A DNA stretch of 64,000 bases from assembly GCA_039619475.1 (NCBI GenBank), contig CM077116.1:24377191-24441190 (forward strand). Reading direction: 5' to 3'. The DNA comes from Icerya purchasi. Taxonomy: Eukaryota; Arthropoda; Insecta; Hemiptera; Monophlebidae. Below the pieces are notes generated by a model, which had not been told where the DNA came from, did no database searches, and worked only from the letters and a program-made list of their open reading frames with translations. Below, piece by piece: positions 12,885 through 24,659 of the stretch; positions within the stretch are counted from its first letter, which is position 1; each line of letters opens with the position of its first letter. A program made the translations under genes and the position numbers.

Positions 12885-14350
12885 CAAACAGGGGGCCACA
12901 TGTCAGTCATCGAGCTATTTCAAACTTTTCGGCTATTTGAAAGTATCGCTAAGAAAATGAAATACGGTTAACTCCAGAAAAATATTGACCATTCTGACCA
13001 TACAGCACACGTCTACGAAAAAAAAAAATTCCTAAACTTTCGAGCTTTCGGCGCCCCGAGGGTGCAATTTTAAGACTGGCAACATGGATATTCCAAACCA
13101 GTGAAATATAGGTGGATGGACATATTTCCAACCTTGTTCAACAATTTTAGGTCGCCGCAAACAAAAGGACTAAACATTAGGTGCCGCGATTTCTTGAGCT
13201 TTAACGCAACTTTTAAAATTTGGTTAAGAAAATGAGATTCGGTTTCGTTCCCGACTACTAGAGATCTTTCTAATGATATATCACAAGCCCAAGAAAAAAA
13301 ATATTTTTTTCCAAAATCTCGAGCTTTCGGTGCCCCGAGGGTCCAATTTTAAAGCTGGAAACTCGGATGTTCCAAACTAGAGAAATATACGTGGAAGCGC
13401 ATATTTTTAACCGTGTTCAAAATTTTTATCGGTAATATTCGCGGCGCTAGGGGGGGGGGGGGGGGACACGTCATTTTTCGCGCTTTTTTGAACTTTACGG
13501 CTACTTTGAATTTTTTGGTAAAGAAAATGATATAAGGTTTTGTTCCTGATAAATAGCGATCTTTCAAACGATATATTACATGATCGGAAAAAAAAATATT
13601 TTTTTACAAAATTTTGAGCTTTCGAAGCCCCGGAGTTTTATTTTTAAAGCTAGAGACCCGGACGTACCAAATTACAGAAATATACGTGGAAGCACATATT
13701 TTTAACCATGTTTTAAATTTTTAGCTCTAATACTCGCAGCGCTAGGGGACGCGCAATTTTTTGAGCTTTTTTGAGCTTTATCGCAATATTGAAAGTTTGG
13801 TTAAGAAAATGAAATTCGGTTTCGTTCCCGACTACTAGAGATCTTTCTAATGATATATCACAAGCCCAAGAAAAAAAATATTTTTTTCCAAAATCTCGAG
13901 CTTTCGGTGCCCCGAGGGTCCAATTTTAAAGCTGGAAACTCGGATGTTCCAAACTAGAGAAATATACGTGGAAGCGCATATTTTTAACCGTGTTCAAAAT
14001 TTTTATCGGTAATATTCGCGGCGCTAGGGGGGGGGCACGTCATTTTTCGCGCTTTTTTGAACTTTACGGCTACTTTGAATTTTTTGGTAAAGAAAATGAT
14101 ATAAGGTTTTGTTCCTGATAAATAGCGATCTTTCCATCGATATATCGCATGCCTATAAAAAAAAATATTTTTTTACAAACTTTTGAGCTTTCGTCGCCCC
14201 GAGGGTCCAGTTTTGAAGTTGGAAATCCGGATGTTCCAAACTAGAGAAATAGACGGGTACGTGCGTATTTTTAGCCCCATTCAAAATTTTTAACTACAAT
14301 ACTCGCGGCGCTAAGGGGGGGGACACGTTATTTTTTGCTGTTTTTTGAAC
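12885..14350. repeat. Satellite-like array, about five 280-295 bp units
   Basis: The marker GAGCTTTCGG or a close variant recurs at 13041, 13320, 13615, 13897 and 14184, giving periods of 279, 295, 282 and 287 bp. A degraded sixth unit starts near 12885. Each unit carries, in order, a GAAAATGA...TTTCGTTCC segment, a GATCTTTC..CGATATATCAC segment, an A-run, GAGCTTTCGG.GCCCCGAGGGT, AGAAATATACGTGGAAG and GCGGCGCTAGGGG ending in a G-run. Units two and four are almost identical over about 345 bp, so alternating units form a dimer of about 577 bp. Confidence 0.9.
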
Positions 14351-14693
14351 TTTTGGGCAACTTTACATAACTTTTGTAACGTAATTTTTTGATTTTATGA
14401 AAGTACTCCTGCATTGTAGTTTATATTTTGAATTTCAGCGTTATAAGTTTATCTAGTGATGAGTTATGATTTTTTAAGTGATTTTTGAGGTCGTTTTATG
14501 TACCATATTATATATTCTTGACGGTTTTTTGGGTTTTTTGCCGCCCAGGGTAATCGGTCATCTTCAAGTTATAGATCGTTTTAAAGATAATTTTAATTTT
14601 AATTTATGTTCCAAATTTGAAGTTTATAAGTCAAGCCGTTCGTGAATTATTGATTTTTATTTGATATTTTTGTCATTTGTGTACCATCTTATA

Positions 14694-14726
14694 AGGATTC
14701 CGTACATTATATGTATACGGAATCCT
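14694..14726. repeat. Perfect hairpin at the end of the dispersed repeat
   Basis: AGGATTCCGTA and TACGGAATCCT pair perfectly over 11 bp around an 11-nt loop. A decayed version (AGGATTGCG... GGAGTCCT) lies at 28644-28676 in the second copy. Both are followed by AAAAAT and then by unrelated sequence, so the hairpin marks the element's end. Confidence 0.85.
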
Positions 14727-15391
14727 AAAAATTGATAGTTTTATTAACCTGACTTTTGTCGCGATGAAATAGTTCTTAAAAAAAAAAGAAAAAAAAGAAG
14801 AAAAAAAAAGAAAAAAAAAGAATTTTTGTCTATTTTGCATCATTAATAAAATCGTGTAATTCGGGGATCAAAAATTTTACTGTTTATTAGGTGTGATTAG
14901 AAGTTGGCAGAGTGTAATTAGTTTGCAAAAGAGTGAAACGATAAATGTTTTATTCGATCATTTTTTAAAACGGTTAATAAGAAATCGCAGCAACAATAAA
15001 GGTGTTTAAGAATGAAGCGACTGAGGAGTGGGGAGAAACATTTGTGTAAATAAACAAGGAAGATGAAATATGACACTGATTTTCATAAAAATATGTACAA
15101 ATATTATGTGTTTGCCGTCATCCGAATCATTTTTTATTTTTTATACAGTTCTTGGACAATAACCAATTGGCAGATTTATTCCTCATAGAGAGCAGCTTAA
15201 GTATTTCATTTTCACTTTTACATGTACTTTATTTTCAACTTCGTAATATAGGTATATGTGTGCGTCCGTCATGTTCTTATGAAAAACAACATGCGTAAAC
15301 AACGAAAGAAAAAAAATAAAGAAAAAGAAAGTGTAAAAGCAAACCAGAAGTTAAATGCTTAACAAATCGACAGTAAAACGAGGATCCTAAT

Positions 15392-15393
<2 letters not shown>

Positions 15394-15453
<60 letters not shown>
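15394..15453. repeat. (AAT)n microsatellite
   Basis: About 20 AAT triplets; further interrupted AAT runs follow to 15500. Confidence 0.95.
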
Positions 15454-15455
<2 letters not shown>

Positions 15456-15740
15456 CGATAAATGCAGGAAGTGTCGGGTGATAATAATAGTAATAATAAT
15501 GAAATAATAGGAATATTAATGAATAGTAATAATTTTAATATTACTTGATAATGTTACATTGTATAAAAATGATACCATTAATAGTAATTAATAAGAATAA
15601 CGGTAAATAGCAGTACTATTAATACTAATCTTAATATTTTATTTAGAGAAAAATTTAAAGGAAATGACAGTGTAAGTGCCGAACATGAAGCCGGAAATTT
15701 GTTTTTGTAATTTTTTGAAATTTTCTGTGGGAAAAATACG

Positions 15741-15741
<1 letters not shown>

Positions 15742-15778
<37 letters not shown>
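15742..15778. repeat. (AT)n microsatellite
   Basis: Uninterrupted alternating AT of about 37 bp, followed by GTAT and further TA-rich sequence to 15820. Confidence 0.95.
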
Positions 15779-15783
<5 letters not shown>

Positions 15784-17244
15784 GATGTATTATATATGTA
15801 TATGTGTATATATATATAATACACACTATCGAGTTAGAAATTTCAGATAAAAATTAAGGATTATATGTTGTAAGTTTTAGAAACATTTAAAATGTAAACA
15901 AATCGATAGTATTATACATGAAATACGTATTTCACATCTTTCGTAGTTTACCTTATTTAATATATGTAGAAAAATTCTTTAATAAATTTGTCCAAATTGG
16001 ACCAACGAAGAACTAGAGGTTAGATGACGCGTATTTTTGGCAACTCGTTATATAACCCACAGTTAGTGTTTTTAAATGATTACTGTATTATAAGGATTTA
16101 AATTTACCCAAAATTGGCGGCTGCATTACATTTTATAACGTAAAAAATATTATGTTTTTTATGTAAATAAGGTAAAGCAAATCCCATACCTTTGACAGGT
16201 TGTCGGGGATTGTAAAGTTAAGGTTCACAATATAATCAGCTCAACGGCACTAATGAGGAGGCTAGTTCCTTTTCCTCGGCCATTTTTACGTTCGAAATTT
16301 TTCTGGTACTGCAATTATTTCAGGCTGGCTAAACTTTGTAAAAATAACATTAATTTTTTTTGGTTGTTTAGTATGTATTGATTTGCGTAATGTTTGTCGA
16401 GTAATAATAATATTAATGATAAAAATGCCACCTTTAACGTTTATTATTTAAAATAATCTGTTAAACGACGCTTTATGTGTATTGAGTAGAATCCGATTAA
16501 ACATTCGGCTAAGTAATTGGTTTCGATTAAAATAAAGACGGATGTTTGACACGTTCAGGAAAACTAAGTTGGAAAAGAAAAAAATAATTTTCATTTAAAG
16601 TAAAGTATTCACTGCTTTCAAAAATCGTTATATGAACAGACGAAGTTGAGTATTTTGAATTATATAATCATTCTTTTCACACGCGGGTTTTTTATTTTAT
16701 ATTTCCCACTATTTTTCGATTAATTGCGGTTCGAAACTGCTAACACGGTATTTTTCCTCTTTGCGGTCTTCTATTCTGTAAATAATAAAATTAACTGCCG
16801 CATTAAATTATTCCCGAACGAACGAAAACAAACTGAAAATTTATAAGGTATAAAACGTTGGTGAACTTGTATTTTTGACCTGTAATATTTATTTCCTCTT
16901 TTCTTTTAAGTGCAAACTGTTTATTGGGACAATAGTCAGCGTGAATTTTTAATAGAAAAAGAAGACAGAAAATAAAAGAAAAAAAGCGAAAGGAAGAAGA
17001 AAAAGAAAAAAGTAAGAGGGGAAGTACTCAGAAATAATTGCATCCCACACTGGTTGCTATGATTCTATGCAATGACTTTTTGTTTAGTATTCAGGGCACT
17101 AGATTTGCTTGTTTTTATTTAAATTTTATTTATTTCCTCAAGTTTTATTAGCAGCGGGGGGGCGCCTTTTACCCGTCATCAAGGTTAAATACTGAATTTA
17201 AAAATATTTTCGCGTTGTAATGTATACCCTTATGCCCTGTTTCC

Positions 17245-17247
<3 letters not shown>

Positions 17248-17298
<51 letters not shown>
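17248..17298. repeat. (AAT)n microsatellite
   Basis: About 17 uninterrupted TAA/AAT triplets. Confidence 0.95.
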
Positions 17299-17299
<1 letters not shown>

Positions 17300-18130
17300 G
17301 GCGCTCGAGGCTGGATTGGTAATATTAATGCAAAATTATTTAGTTTTTATAATTAGTAAAATTTGCATTTATTAATTTAGTTTTTTTTTTTTTTTTTTTA
17401 TAAGTCAAGTCAGAACAACCACTTTGTTTAGGTTTTTTCGCTTTTTTGCTTTTTCAAACGTACGTAGTAGTGTGAGAAATATGGTGTACACATTAATGAT
17501 TTTTAAAGTACTTGATTTTTTAGATTTTTAATTTTTTCCCGCTGAAATTATTAAGCACATGTGAATCAACTGTAAATTTAATTTTCTTCCTGCTGAATTT
17601 AAACTTTTATGAAGGAATTATAATCGACCGAAGAAAATGTGAATTTTGCTAATAATTGATTTAAGCGAATGACGAGAATCAAACGAAGTATAGAGGACGA
17701 CTGATGAGCACTCGATAATTTATGTGTTAAAGGCTACCTAATTGTAAAGTGGTCTGTTTATATATTAATAAGAGGATATAACTTTAGCGAATTTTAACAT
17801 ATTTTAATGTAAACACGTTATAAATCCATTTTTTACGTTATCGAAAACGAAGCTTTTCCGAGTTGTTCTCAAGTTCTCCTGAAGTAGAAACTAATTTTTT
17901 TTGTATGTGCATTGAGCTTAAGCCCTTTAAAATACTTTACCAACAGCTCAAGCTTCAACTCTATCCATTTTTGCAATAAAAACTTCGTTATTTACTAGCA
18001 ACTGAATGTAGACGTCTCAAAGTTCGTAGTACGCTATCTAACGGATAGTACTAAAATAATACCAGTTATTTCATTATAATTGCGTCATCTGTATGTTAGG
18101 CTGAGAAATTTTCGTATGACCCCTGTGTAC

Positions 18131-18804
18131 TAGAGATGCGCAAATCAACTCCGCTAGAGGAGTTGCTTGGATATATATGTGCCCGTTCCGACTGCGGATA
18201 TATATCCGCTTCTCAACTCCAACTCCGGTGGAGTTATGTATCTTAGCGTATAATCGCACTCTTCGCTGCGGATTTAACTCCAACTCCGCGCAGCACTCGG
18301 GATACACAAGTAATAGAACGTCCTTGAACGCGGTGCGCATTTTCTTCGGGAAATTCTGATTTACCACCACTTTTTTTTTTTTTTTTTTTTTGATAGGATA
18401 ACTAGTTCGCATTGTGTCAAATATTTAACACATAGCATTAAATTCGTGGATCATATTACTCGTTCGGATTTGAAAATTTAAAATCACACCGCGCTAACCT
18501 CTCTATAAAACAGTCTACGAATGCGATGTAATTCCATGAAACAATAATGATAGAGCAAATTTTGACAGCTGTGCACGCAGCTGTCGTCTTTTGGAATGGA
18601 GAATACTTTGCCAGAGGTGAATTCGACTGTGTCCGGAATGACAACATTTGTTCGTTGTGTGACTGACGTCTTTCGGAGTTGAGATATGTCGCCGGAGATA
18701 TATCCGACTGTGTCCGACCACGGATATGTTTCCTAGGATATAACTGTGTCCGACCACGGATATGTTTCCTAGGATATAACTGTGTCCGGACTTACCCATG
18801 CCTA
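18131..18804. mobile_element. Non-autonomous hAT-like element 2 (674 bp)
   Basis: Perfect 8-bp direct repeats CTGTGTAC lie at 18123-18130 and 18805-18812. The left end reads TAGAGATGCGCAAAT and the right end, inverted, TAGGCATGGGTAAGT, matching at 10 of 15 positions. That is the TAG/CAG..ATG.G start common in hAT elements. The interior has no transposase. It is full of short palindromes (CGGATATATCCG, CTCCGCTAGAGGAG) and a two-copy 36-bp repeat, and holds one poly(T) run at 18371-18391. The minus-strand open frames at 18074-18412 and 18515-18814 are by-products of these repeats. Confidence 0.82.
18708..18779. repeat. 36-bp tandem repeat, two exact copies
   Basis: Two identical 36-bp units start at 18708 and 18744, with the first 9 bases of a third at 18780. 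Each starts CTGTGTCCGACCACGGATAT. They lie at the right inner edge of the hAT-like element, where transposase-binding repeats are expected. Confidence 0.95.
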
Positions 18805-18812
18805 CTGTGTAC

Positions 18813-21800
18813 ATTAAATACGACTGGTTTTGGTTATGAAATCGTTTTTTTTTTTCTTCTTTTTATAAATAGATGAATTATTTGCGGAGATATAAAAAAA
18901 ATGAATTCCGCGAGTAATGAATGATAAATTTAAATTTTGCAGAAACAGAGATACCGTTTGCTTATTGCGAACTATTTTCGTAATTTTTGTACCCAATAAT
19001 ATGAGGGAGTAGTAAACTTTTACAAGTCAGATGAATGGAAGAAACTTCGTATTCTATAAAACTTTTAGGTGTTGCTTTTTATATTGTTAAGAAAATACTT
19101 TTTTTTTTATAGAAACTTTCGTTAAATTTCATGAATACCAGGAATATGGATGGTTACATTGGAATAGAAGGGTATTTTAAGATTGGGATCATTTTTGACT
19201 CAATCTACGTACAAGTTTGTGTTCATAATGATTTGATTTTTTTTTTTTTTTTTGAGTTTAATTTTTTTCCATCAAATAAGTTCTCTAGTAGATTGGTGTT
19301 AATTGTACTGATACGCGTGTACAGTGGTTATCAGTAGTATCTTTTAATAGACATATTCTTTCACTTACTCGCCTTTAAAGATAATTTTTGGAAGTAAATT
19401 TATTTATTTCTTTAAAGTTATTTTTAATTCAATAATTATATGCGATTGAAGCGGTCGCATTCGTTATTTTATTTTTGATTTTTGACTTGCATGCTGTTAA
19501 CTCTGCTGCGAACAGTTGTTCTGCGAAATGTTTGAATTTTCTTTTTTTTTGTATATTTTTAGGATGCTGATCTTTGAATAGAAGTGAAAGTATGCGTCGG
19601 TTCCGTATATTATTTCAAAGGATATATTGCTCATTGATAGAGTTCGTACTGGAAGTCATTACATACTATATATTTTTTGATATTTTTAATTTTATTTAAT
19701 GTCTTACTAAAATCCCACACCGGCGTACGTATGTAATCTGGTATTTTGACATTTACAACGAATAGAACTAATGTAAATAATGATTTAAAAATTACGAATA
19801 TTGCGGAAATGTATTATTATCGCGAGTGTGGAATTTAAAGTCTTGAAACGTGTCGGTTTTTATGTTTAAAAGGATTAATAAATTTTTGAAATAAAAGTTA
19901 AAATCATTTATGATAGTAATAAGTTTCGGGGACACGTGAAATAACACCGATGAGATTCCAATGCTATTTATTAATCTTCATTAGGGCTTCGTATGAACTT
20001 TGTATTTTTGTTTAGTGAGTCATTTAAAAAAGAAAGAAAAAAAAAAGTGTATATTCGAAAACGATTAATTGCTGCCGCGTGACATCTTAACCATGTTCGA
20101 AAAGAAGATGAGAGTTATATTCCTTAAAGAAAATATCATCTGGCGGACGTAACTACACGGATAGTGAAATTTAGAAAGCAGGGCCTTTGAAAACGAAATA
20201 AAACGTCGGGAAAAGGAGTTACTACTCTGTAAGTCTTAAGATAATCGAAGAGAAACTAACTAAAGTGTTATAATATCGGTAGAATTTAATACAACTAAAA
20301 TGACAAGATAGGAATCGAAATTAAATGTGACAAGTTGCCGAGTAAATCAATGTGAATTATTGAACAGTAGTACATTATGAATTCAACATCGTAAGTAGCA
20401 GAAAGTGATGTATTCAAAAGAAAAAATTGAGTGATCAGAGTGTTAGGAAGTTAGAGTTTCCGACTTATTTATACGTTATTCAGAGTCTAGTTTCGTGTGC
20501 GAGATTACCAAAGATGTTTGAAAAGATCGAGATTTATTTCGGTGAATCAGAGAAATAGATTTGGCACAATTTGCGAAGTTTTTTATTTTTATCGTTTGCC
20601 TTTTAAGATAGGGACCTCTGCCTAGAAACAACAAAAATAAGTAGATGAAGTTTAGCCCAATAACCGTAAACGTTAAAAATATAAAGAAAAACATTGCTCC
20701 TGAAGAACGAAAGATTCTTTTTACATTAGAGAGATCACTTCTATTTAATTTCAGTCTAAACGATAGTATACCGAAATTGAAGCCGCGGATCTTATTATAT
20801 TCTTATCGGGAATTTTATTATTACAAAAATTTCATGCAAGATTAAGAGCAAAACAGTAAATTACTGAGGAAACCTTTTTTGAGATATATTGCCAACATTT
20901 TTTTTTTTTGAAATATAAAAACTTCTTAATTTATTTTCGTCTTTATTTGTATAATTCCGATGGGTTATTTTAAATATGTTAATCGTTGGTACTAAGATGT
21001 TTCGATAACTTAACGAATATTGGGAATGAAAAATTTTTGAGCGAATAACACGCCTTCAATTTAATGAAACGACTTTTCTGATTTCAACAGTTTTGAGCGT
21101 GTGGTTGACCTTACTGAACATTTCAAGTGCAAAAACGACCGTCTCGTTCCGCATCGGCGCGTACTTCAGTTATTTCTGTGCATCGTTGCGTTTGTCGGTC
21201 ATCTTTAGAAAATTACCCGATTTCGTGCCTCAGTGGTGAGATGTGCAAAACGTGATGTTTCAGAAGTGTGTAGATCGAAAACTCTTTCCGCTTTTTTTTC
21301 TTCATAGAGTCTCTCGTGACCTATCATAGAAGAAATTTAATTACGGAAGCCAGGAATATGACTTTTAAAGGAAACAAGTAATAGATAATAACCAGATGTT
21401 ACCGAATTGGTAGGTTATCAGTATTGAAGTTGTGTTTTTTCAGGAAATTTTATCGTCGATGACAACCAACGAATAGATTAAAGATTAACTTGCATTTAAA
21501 ATCAGCCGATATCTAGTTTTACATTTATTAATAAAAATGGGAAAAAAAAAATTCTTTAAATCGAACTTCGTAAACATTTTGAATGGACAGTGTCTTTATT
21601 TGAACACATTTTCAGTGTTGTCTAGTTATCCATAGTTCTGGTGATTTCATTTAATTCCAGTACAATTTTAATTTTAGTACATTAACGTTTTTAATAAAAT
21701 CTGTTTTAATTATTAAAAAATTAAATTCTGAATGTGTCATAAGTAAAAACTTTGCTGATTAAAAAAAATTGTGATTTTTTGCAGGTTCTACTGGGTGTAA

Positions 21801-22940
21801 CACCGTAGATGATTGGAAAATTTTAAGAATTAATTTTGAATAACCAAATTAAACTTTTAAGAAGCGATCTTGTACTAGACACATCTTTGGCTTTTAAAGA
21901 GTTTATGTACCAAATTTCAGGTTTCTACGTTTTGTAACCACAATGTAGTTCAACCAAAAGATGGACAGACAGACAGACATTATGTAAATTGTTTAACCTC
22001 ATAAATTTTATTTATTATTTGTTCTAGAATAGAACGTATTTGTCTGATTATAGACGCGAGTTCGCTTTCCCGGTTTCCATGTCAGTTGAATAACGATTAA
22101 GTACAAGCACTTTTATTGCTTTTTCGATTAACTTCGTAATGCCTTATCGTCCGTTTGTATTCTCACCCGCCTTCGTATTCTTTCGTCGTTTATTTGCACA
22201 CATAGTTTCACGTTCTCAACATTATCGTGTTTATGCTAATTTTTCTTGGAAATCCTCTTAACTACGCTGTTGTTCCCTTTTTAAGACCAATAATATAGGT
22301 AAGAACCGTTTACTAAATATATGTAATTAACAGTAACTGATGAAATTTATTAATGGTTTTTTAATCGAATCAAATTTGTGAATTTTCGGTAAACTAGAGA
22401 TGCGCCCCGCAATGCAATTTTAACTTAGTAAAATCTGTTGTTGACGAAATTCATTCAAATTTCACCTGCCTTTATATATTCTTAATGTGATCTATGCAAA
22501 CTCTCTTGAATAGGGGACTCCTCGAGCAGTATGATGAACAGCGGGCTATTTATTTATGATAAAATTAATATGTGATTATGCAGAAAGGCAGTTCGCTACC
22601 TGTTGCTTTTATATTCAGATTCCGCAATTTTTCTAACCACTTCGTACTTAAGTCGGTAAATAATGGAACAACTAAAAAAAAAAAAAAAAAAGGTAACATA
22701 AATCCTTAATAGGAATTCCTTGGTCTTCAGAGTATTAGTGTCGTCTTCATTTCTGAATTATCTCGAAAGGTGTAAATCGTCCTATATAATTTTTCCAAGT
22801 CGTCGGTGATGTAGGAATCAGTGGCTATCGTTCGTTCGTAAATATTACGGCACAGGAAAGCGGCCCTGTAATTTGTTCAAAACTACATAAATCGAACTGA
22901 AGCCGGAAGAATTATAGTTGGTTACTGTTTTCAGATAAAT
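18813..22940. other. Intergenic, no gene seen
   Basis: About 4.1 kb of AT-rich sequence without recognisable coding. A GC-richer patch at about 21090-21240 is listed as a possible promoter. Near 21780-22010 the text TACCAAATTTCAGGTTTCTACG followed by GACAGACAGACAGACA resembles the ends of insect repeats, but I cannot name one. An isolated TAGAGATGCGC at 22396 matches the left end of hAT-like element 2 without a partner. Confidence 0.5.
21160..21235 (+). promoter_or_regulatory. Possible core promoter and first exon of Acsl
   Basis: In a GC-richer island, TTCAGTT fits the arthropod initiator, with its A at 21168. GGTCA, a downstream-promoter-element-like motif, lies near +30 (expected +28). 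A splice donor CAGTG then GTGAGA ends a possible 68-nt non-coding exon at 21235. The Acsl coding exon at 34264 requires a spliced 5' exon on this strand. No transcript evidence is available, so this is a guess. Confidence 0.2.
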
Positions 22941-22949
22941 ATCTATTAG

Positions 22950-23425
22950 AGCGGGTCTTGAGTTGACGTATATGGAGAGTAGAGGGAAACGTTGTAGTTG
23001 CGGAAATGATAAATTTCAAAGGTGGCTCTTTAATGGTTTGGGAAGAAATATCCTTTCATAATAAAACAAAGCTCTTATGTCTGTAATCGAACGATGACTG
23101 CTGATTCGTCATTGTTGAGATGCTGGCTGATTATGTGGGGTACCGTTTACATCCTTTGTAGGAAAGCCTACTTATGAAGGATAATGCTCGATTACGTGTC
23201 GTTCGCAGAACATGAAGTTGAAATTAATCATTTAAAGTCTTGGCCAGCTGTTGATCTAGACTTGAAACCAACTGAATGTGCACGAGACTTGCTATGGTTA
23301 AGTTTATTGGCTGAGCTTAGAAATAGTTTTTTCGAGGAATGGGAACTGTCTCCACGGGACATAATTTAGAAATCTATTAAAACGTTGTAAAGCGGCTGTT
23401 GAAGCGGCCGCTGATTAAATTAGCT
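22950..23425 (+). pseudogene. Tc1-like transposase relic
   Basis: Decayed remains of a Tc1-type transposase catalytic half can be read across several frames. GGSLMVWEEIS lies near 23020 (family GGSVMVWGGIS). KDNARLRVVR lies near 23178 (family DNARPH, second catalytic D). Then comes a block at 23220-23368, HLKSWPAVDLDLKPTE..RD, which matches the family WPARSPDLNPIEHLWD and keeps the glutamate, followed by LLAELRNSFFEEW. LLKRCKAAVEAAAD at about 23373-23415 fits the family C-terminus. Several stops and at least two frameshifts are present. No terminal repeats were seen. It is much older than the Tc1 element at 6929-8636 and of a different lineage. Confidence 0.8.
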
Positions 23426-23529
23426 ATACTAAAATTTTCACTCAATTTTTTTTTATAGTTTTTAAAATTTGTGTTTATTTTAATTAACATTTTGCTTAGT
23501 AAAGATGAAAAATCAGCTTATGGAAGTAG

Positions 23530-24035
23530 TATGAAGTATCATCATCAATTGGTATTTCAGTCGTTTGACTGGTTCGCCCCTATCGTCCAAGTCCTCCACC
23601 TATTCCTATCCGCTGTTCGCCTTTTCAATTCTGCGTATGTCTTAATGTTTGTTTCCTTCTTGATTGTATCTATCAGCGTCTGCCTTGGTCTTCCTCTTGG
23701 TCTGCGCATCGGTATTTTTCCTTCTATGATGTCTTTCAGTAGGCTATTATGTCTTAATACGTGACCTATCCATTTCAGCCTTGTTTTCCTGATCGTATTC
23801 AAGAGTGACCTATTTTCTTGTGCTCGACTAAAAACTTGCGCATTCGATATTTTATCGACCCATGAGATTTTCAACATGCGTCGCCAGCACCATGTTTCAA
23901 AAGCTTCAATTTTCTGTATATCTTTCTTATTTAGCGTCCATGTTTCTGCGGCGTACAGTGCCACTGCCCATACATATGACTTAACTATACGTTTCCGCAA
24001 TTCAATAGGGAGCGTATTATGAAGTATATACATAT
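23530..24035 (-). mobile_element. LINE 3' fragment (RTE/L2-like C-terminus)
   Basis: The minus strand encodes an open 158-codon stretch (24033 to 23557) typical of the end of a non-LTR retrotransposon protein. It contains LRKRIVKSYVW..ALYAAETWTLNKKD, then FETWCWRRMLKISWVDK, RLKWIGHVLRH, IIEGKI and RPRGRPRQTL. The frame is open because only the tail is present. The 3' end has a short TGATGATGA run, as RTE-type tails do. The 5' cut is at about 24035, by a TATATACATATATA stretch. Confidence 0.85.
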
Positions 24036-24659
24036 ATATTGAAGTGTTATTATATCTTATTTGGCTTTTTATTTCTTATCCCAGGGATGCCACCGTGGGA
24101 GTTATTCCTGCGGAATTTTAGTATTGCTGTTATTATGATTATTTTTATTAATTAATATAATTTCTAATCATAATAATAATTATTAATATTATATTATTAT
24201 TCTTATTTTTAATTAATTTATTATTTTCTTTATATATATATATATACTTTTTTATTTATTTATTTATTTTGTTTTTTTTTTTTATTCACGCATACAAGAA
24301 TGTTAATTGTTATTTAGTTATTTATTATCAACTCGTACATAAATCTTTCGTGGACGGTCGACCGTAATAAAATTTGAATATTCTTATTTAAAATCAAAAA
24401 TAATGAAATACTACAATTTAAATAATAAATTTCAGCCGAATGGTTAATATAAACTTAAATAAAGTTTATACATATCTCGAATTCCGGGGGTGTCGATGCC
24501 GATGATATGATGATGCTGATTTGTTGTTCCTTTTCGTTGATATTTTCCGATGTAAGACTTTTGGTATTCGAATCTTTTCTTTCGTTTTATTTTAATTAAA
24601 TTAATTCATTGATATTTTTTTTAAATTTTTTATATAAACGCGATAACATAATTATTATT

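Larger units (their letters stand above)
11730..14735. repeat. Large dispersed repeat containing a tandem array
   Basis: A block of repetitive sequence opens near 11737 with ACTAGCTGTTACCC. Its middle holds the tandem array listed separately (12885-14350). It closes with a hairpin and CCTAAAAAT at about 14733. The final 400 bp (14340-14733) matches 28300-28683, and the array unit matches 27884-28190, so at least the right half is a mobile or dispersed element. No transposase or replication protein is readable. The family is unknown to me. A Helitron-like ending is possible but not shown. Confidence 0.6.
14740..18122. other. Intergenic, no gene seen; several microsatellites
   Basis: An A/G-rich run lies at 14778-14821, an (AAT)n tract at about 15394-15453, an (AT)n tract at 15742-15778, another (AAT)n at about 17248-17298 and poly(T) at about 17381-17399. 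No coding similarity is apparent. The 82-codon minus-strand open frame over the (AT)n tract is repeat-derived. Confidence 0.6.

Noticed and set aside
18074..18814. Two overlapping minus-strand open frames of about 100 codons
   Set aside because: They lie in the hAT-like element; one contains the 36-bp repeat as repeated SYILGNISVVGH, a repeat artefact.
22396..22660. Isolated hAT-like end TAGAGATGCGC
   Set aside because: CGGTAAAC before it and CGGTAAAT at about 22652 look like a near duplication, but the sequence before the second copy does not resemble an inverted end.
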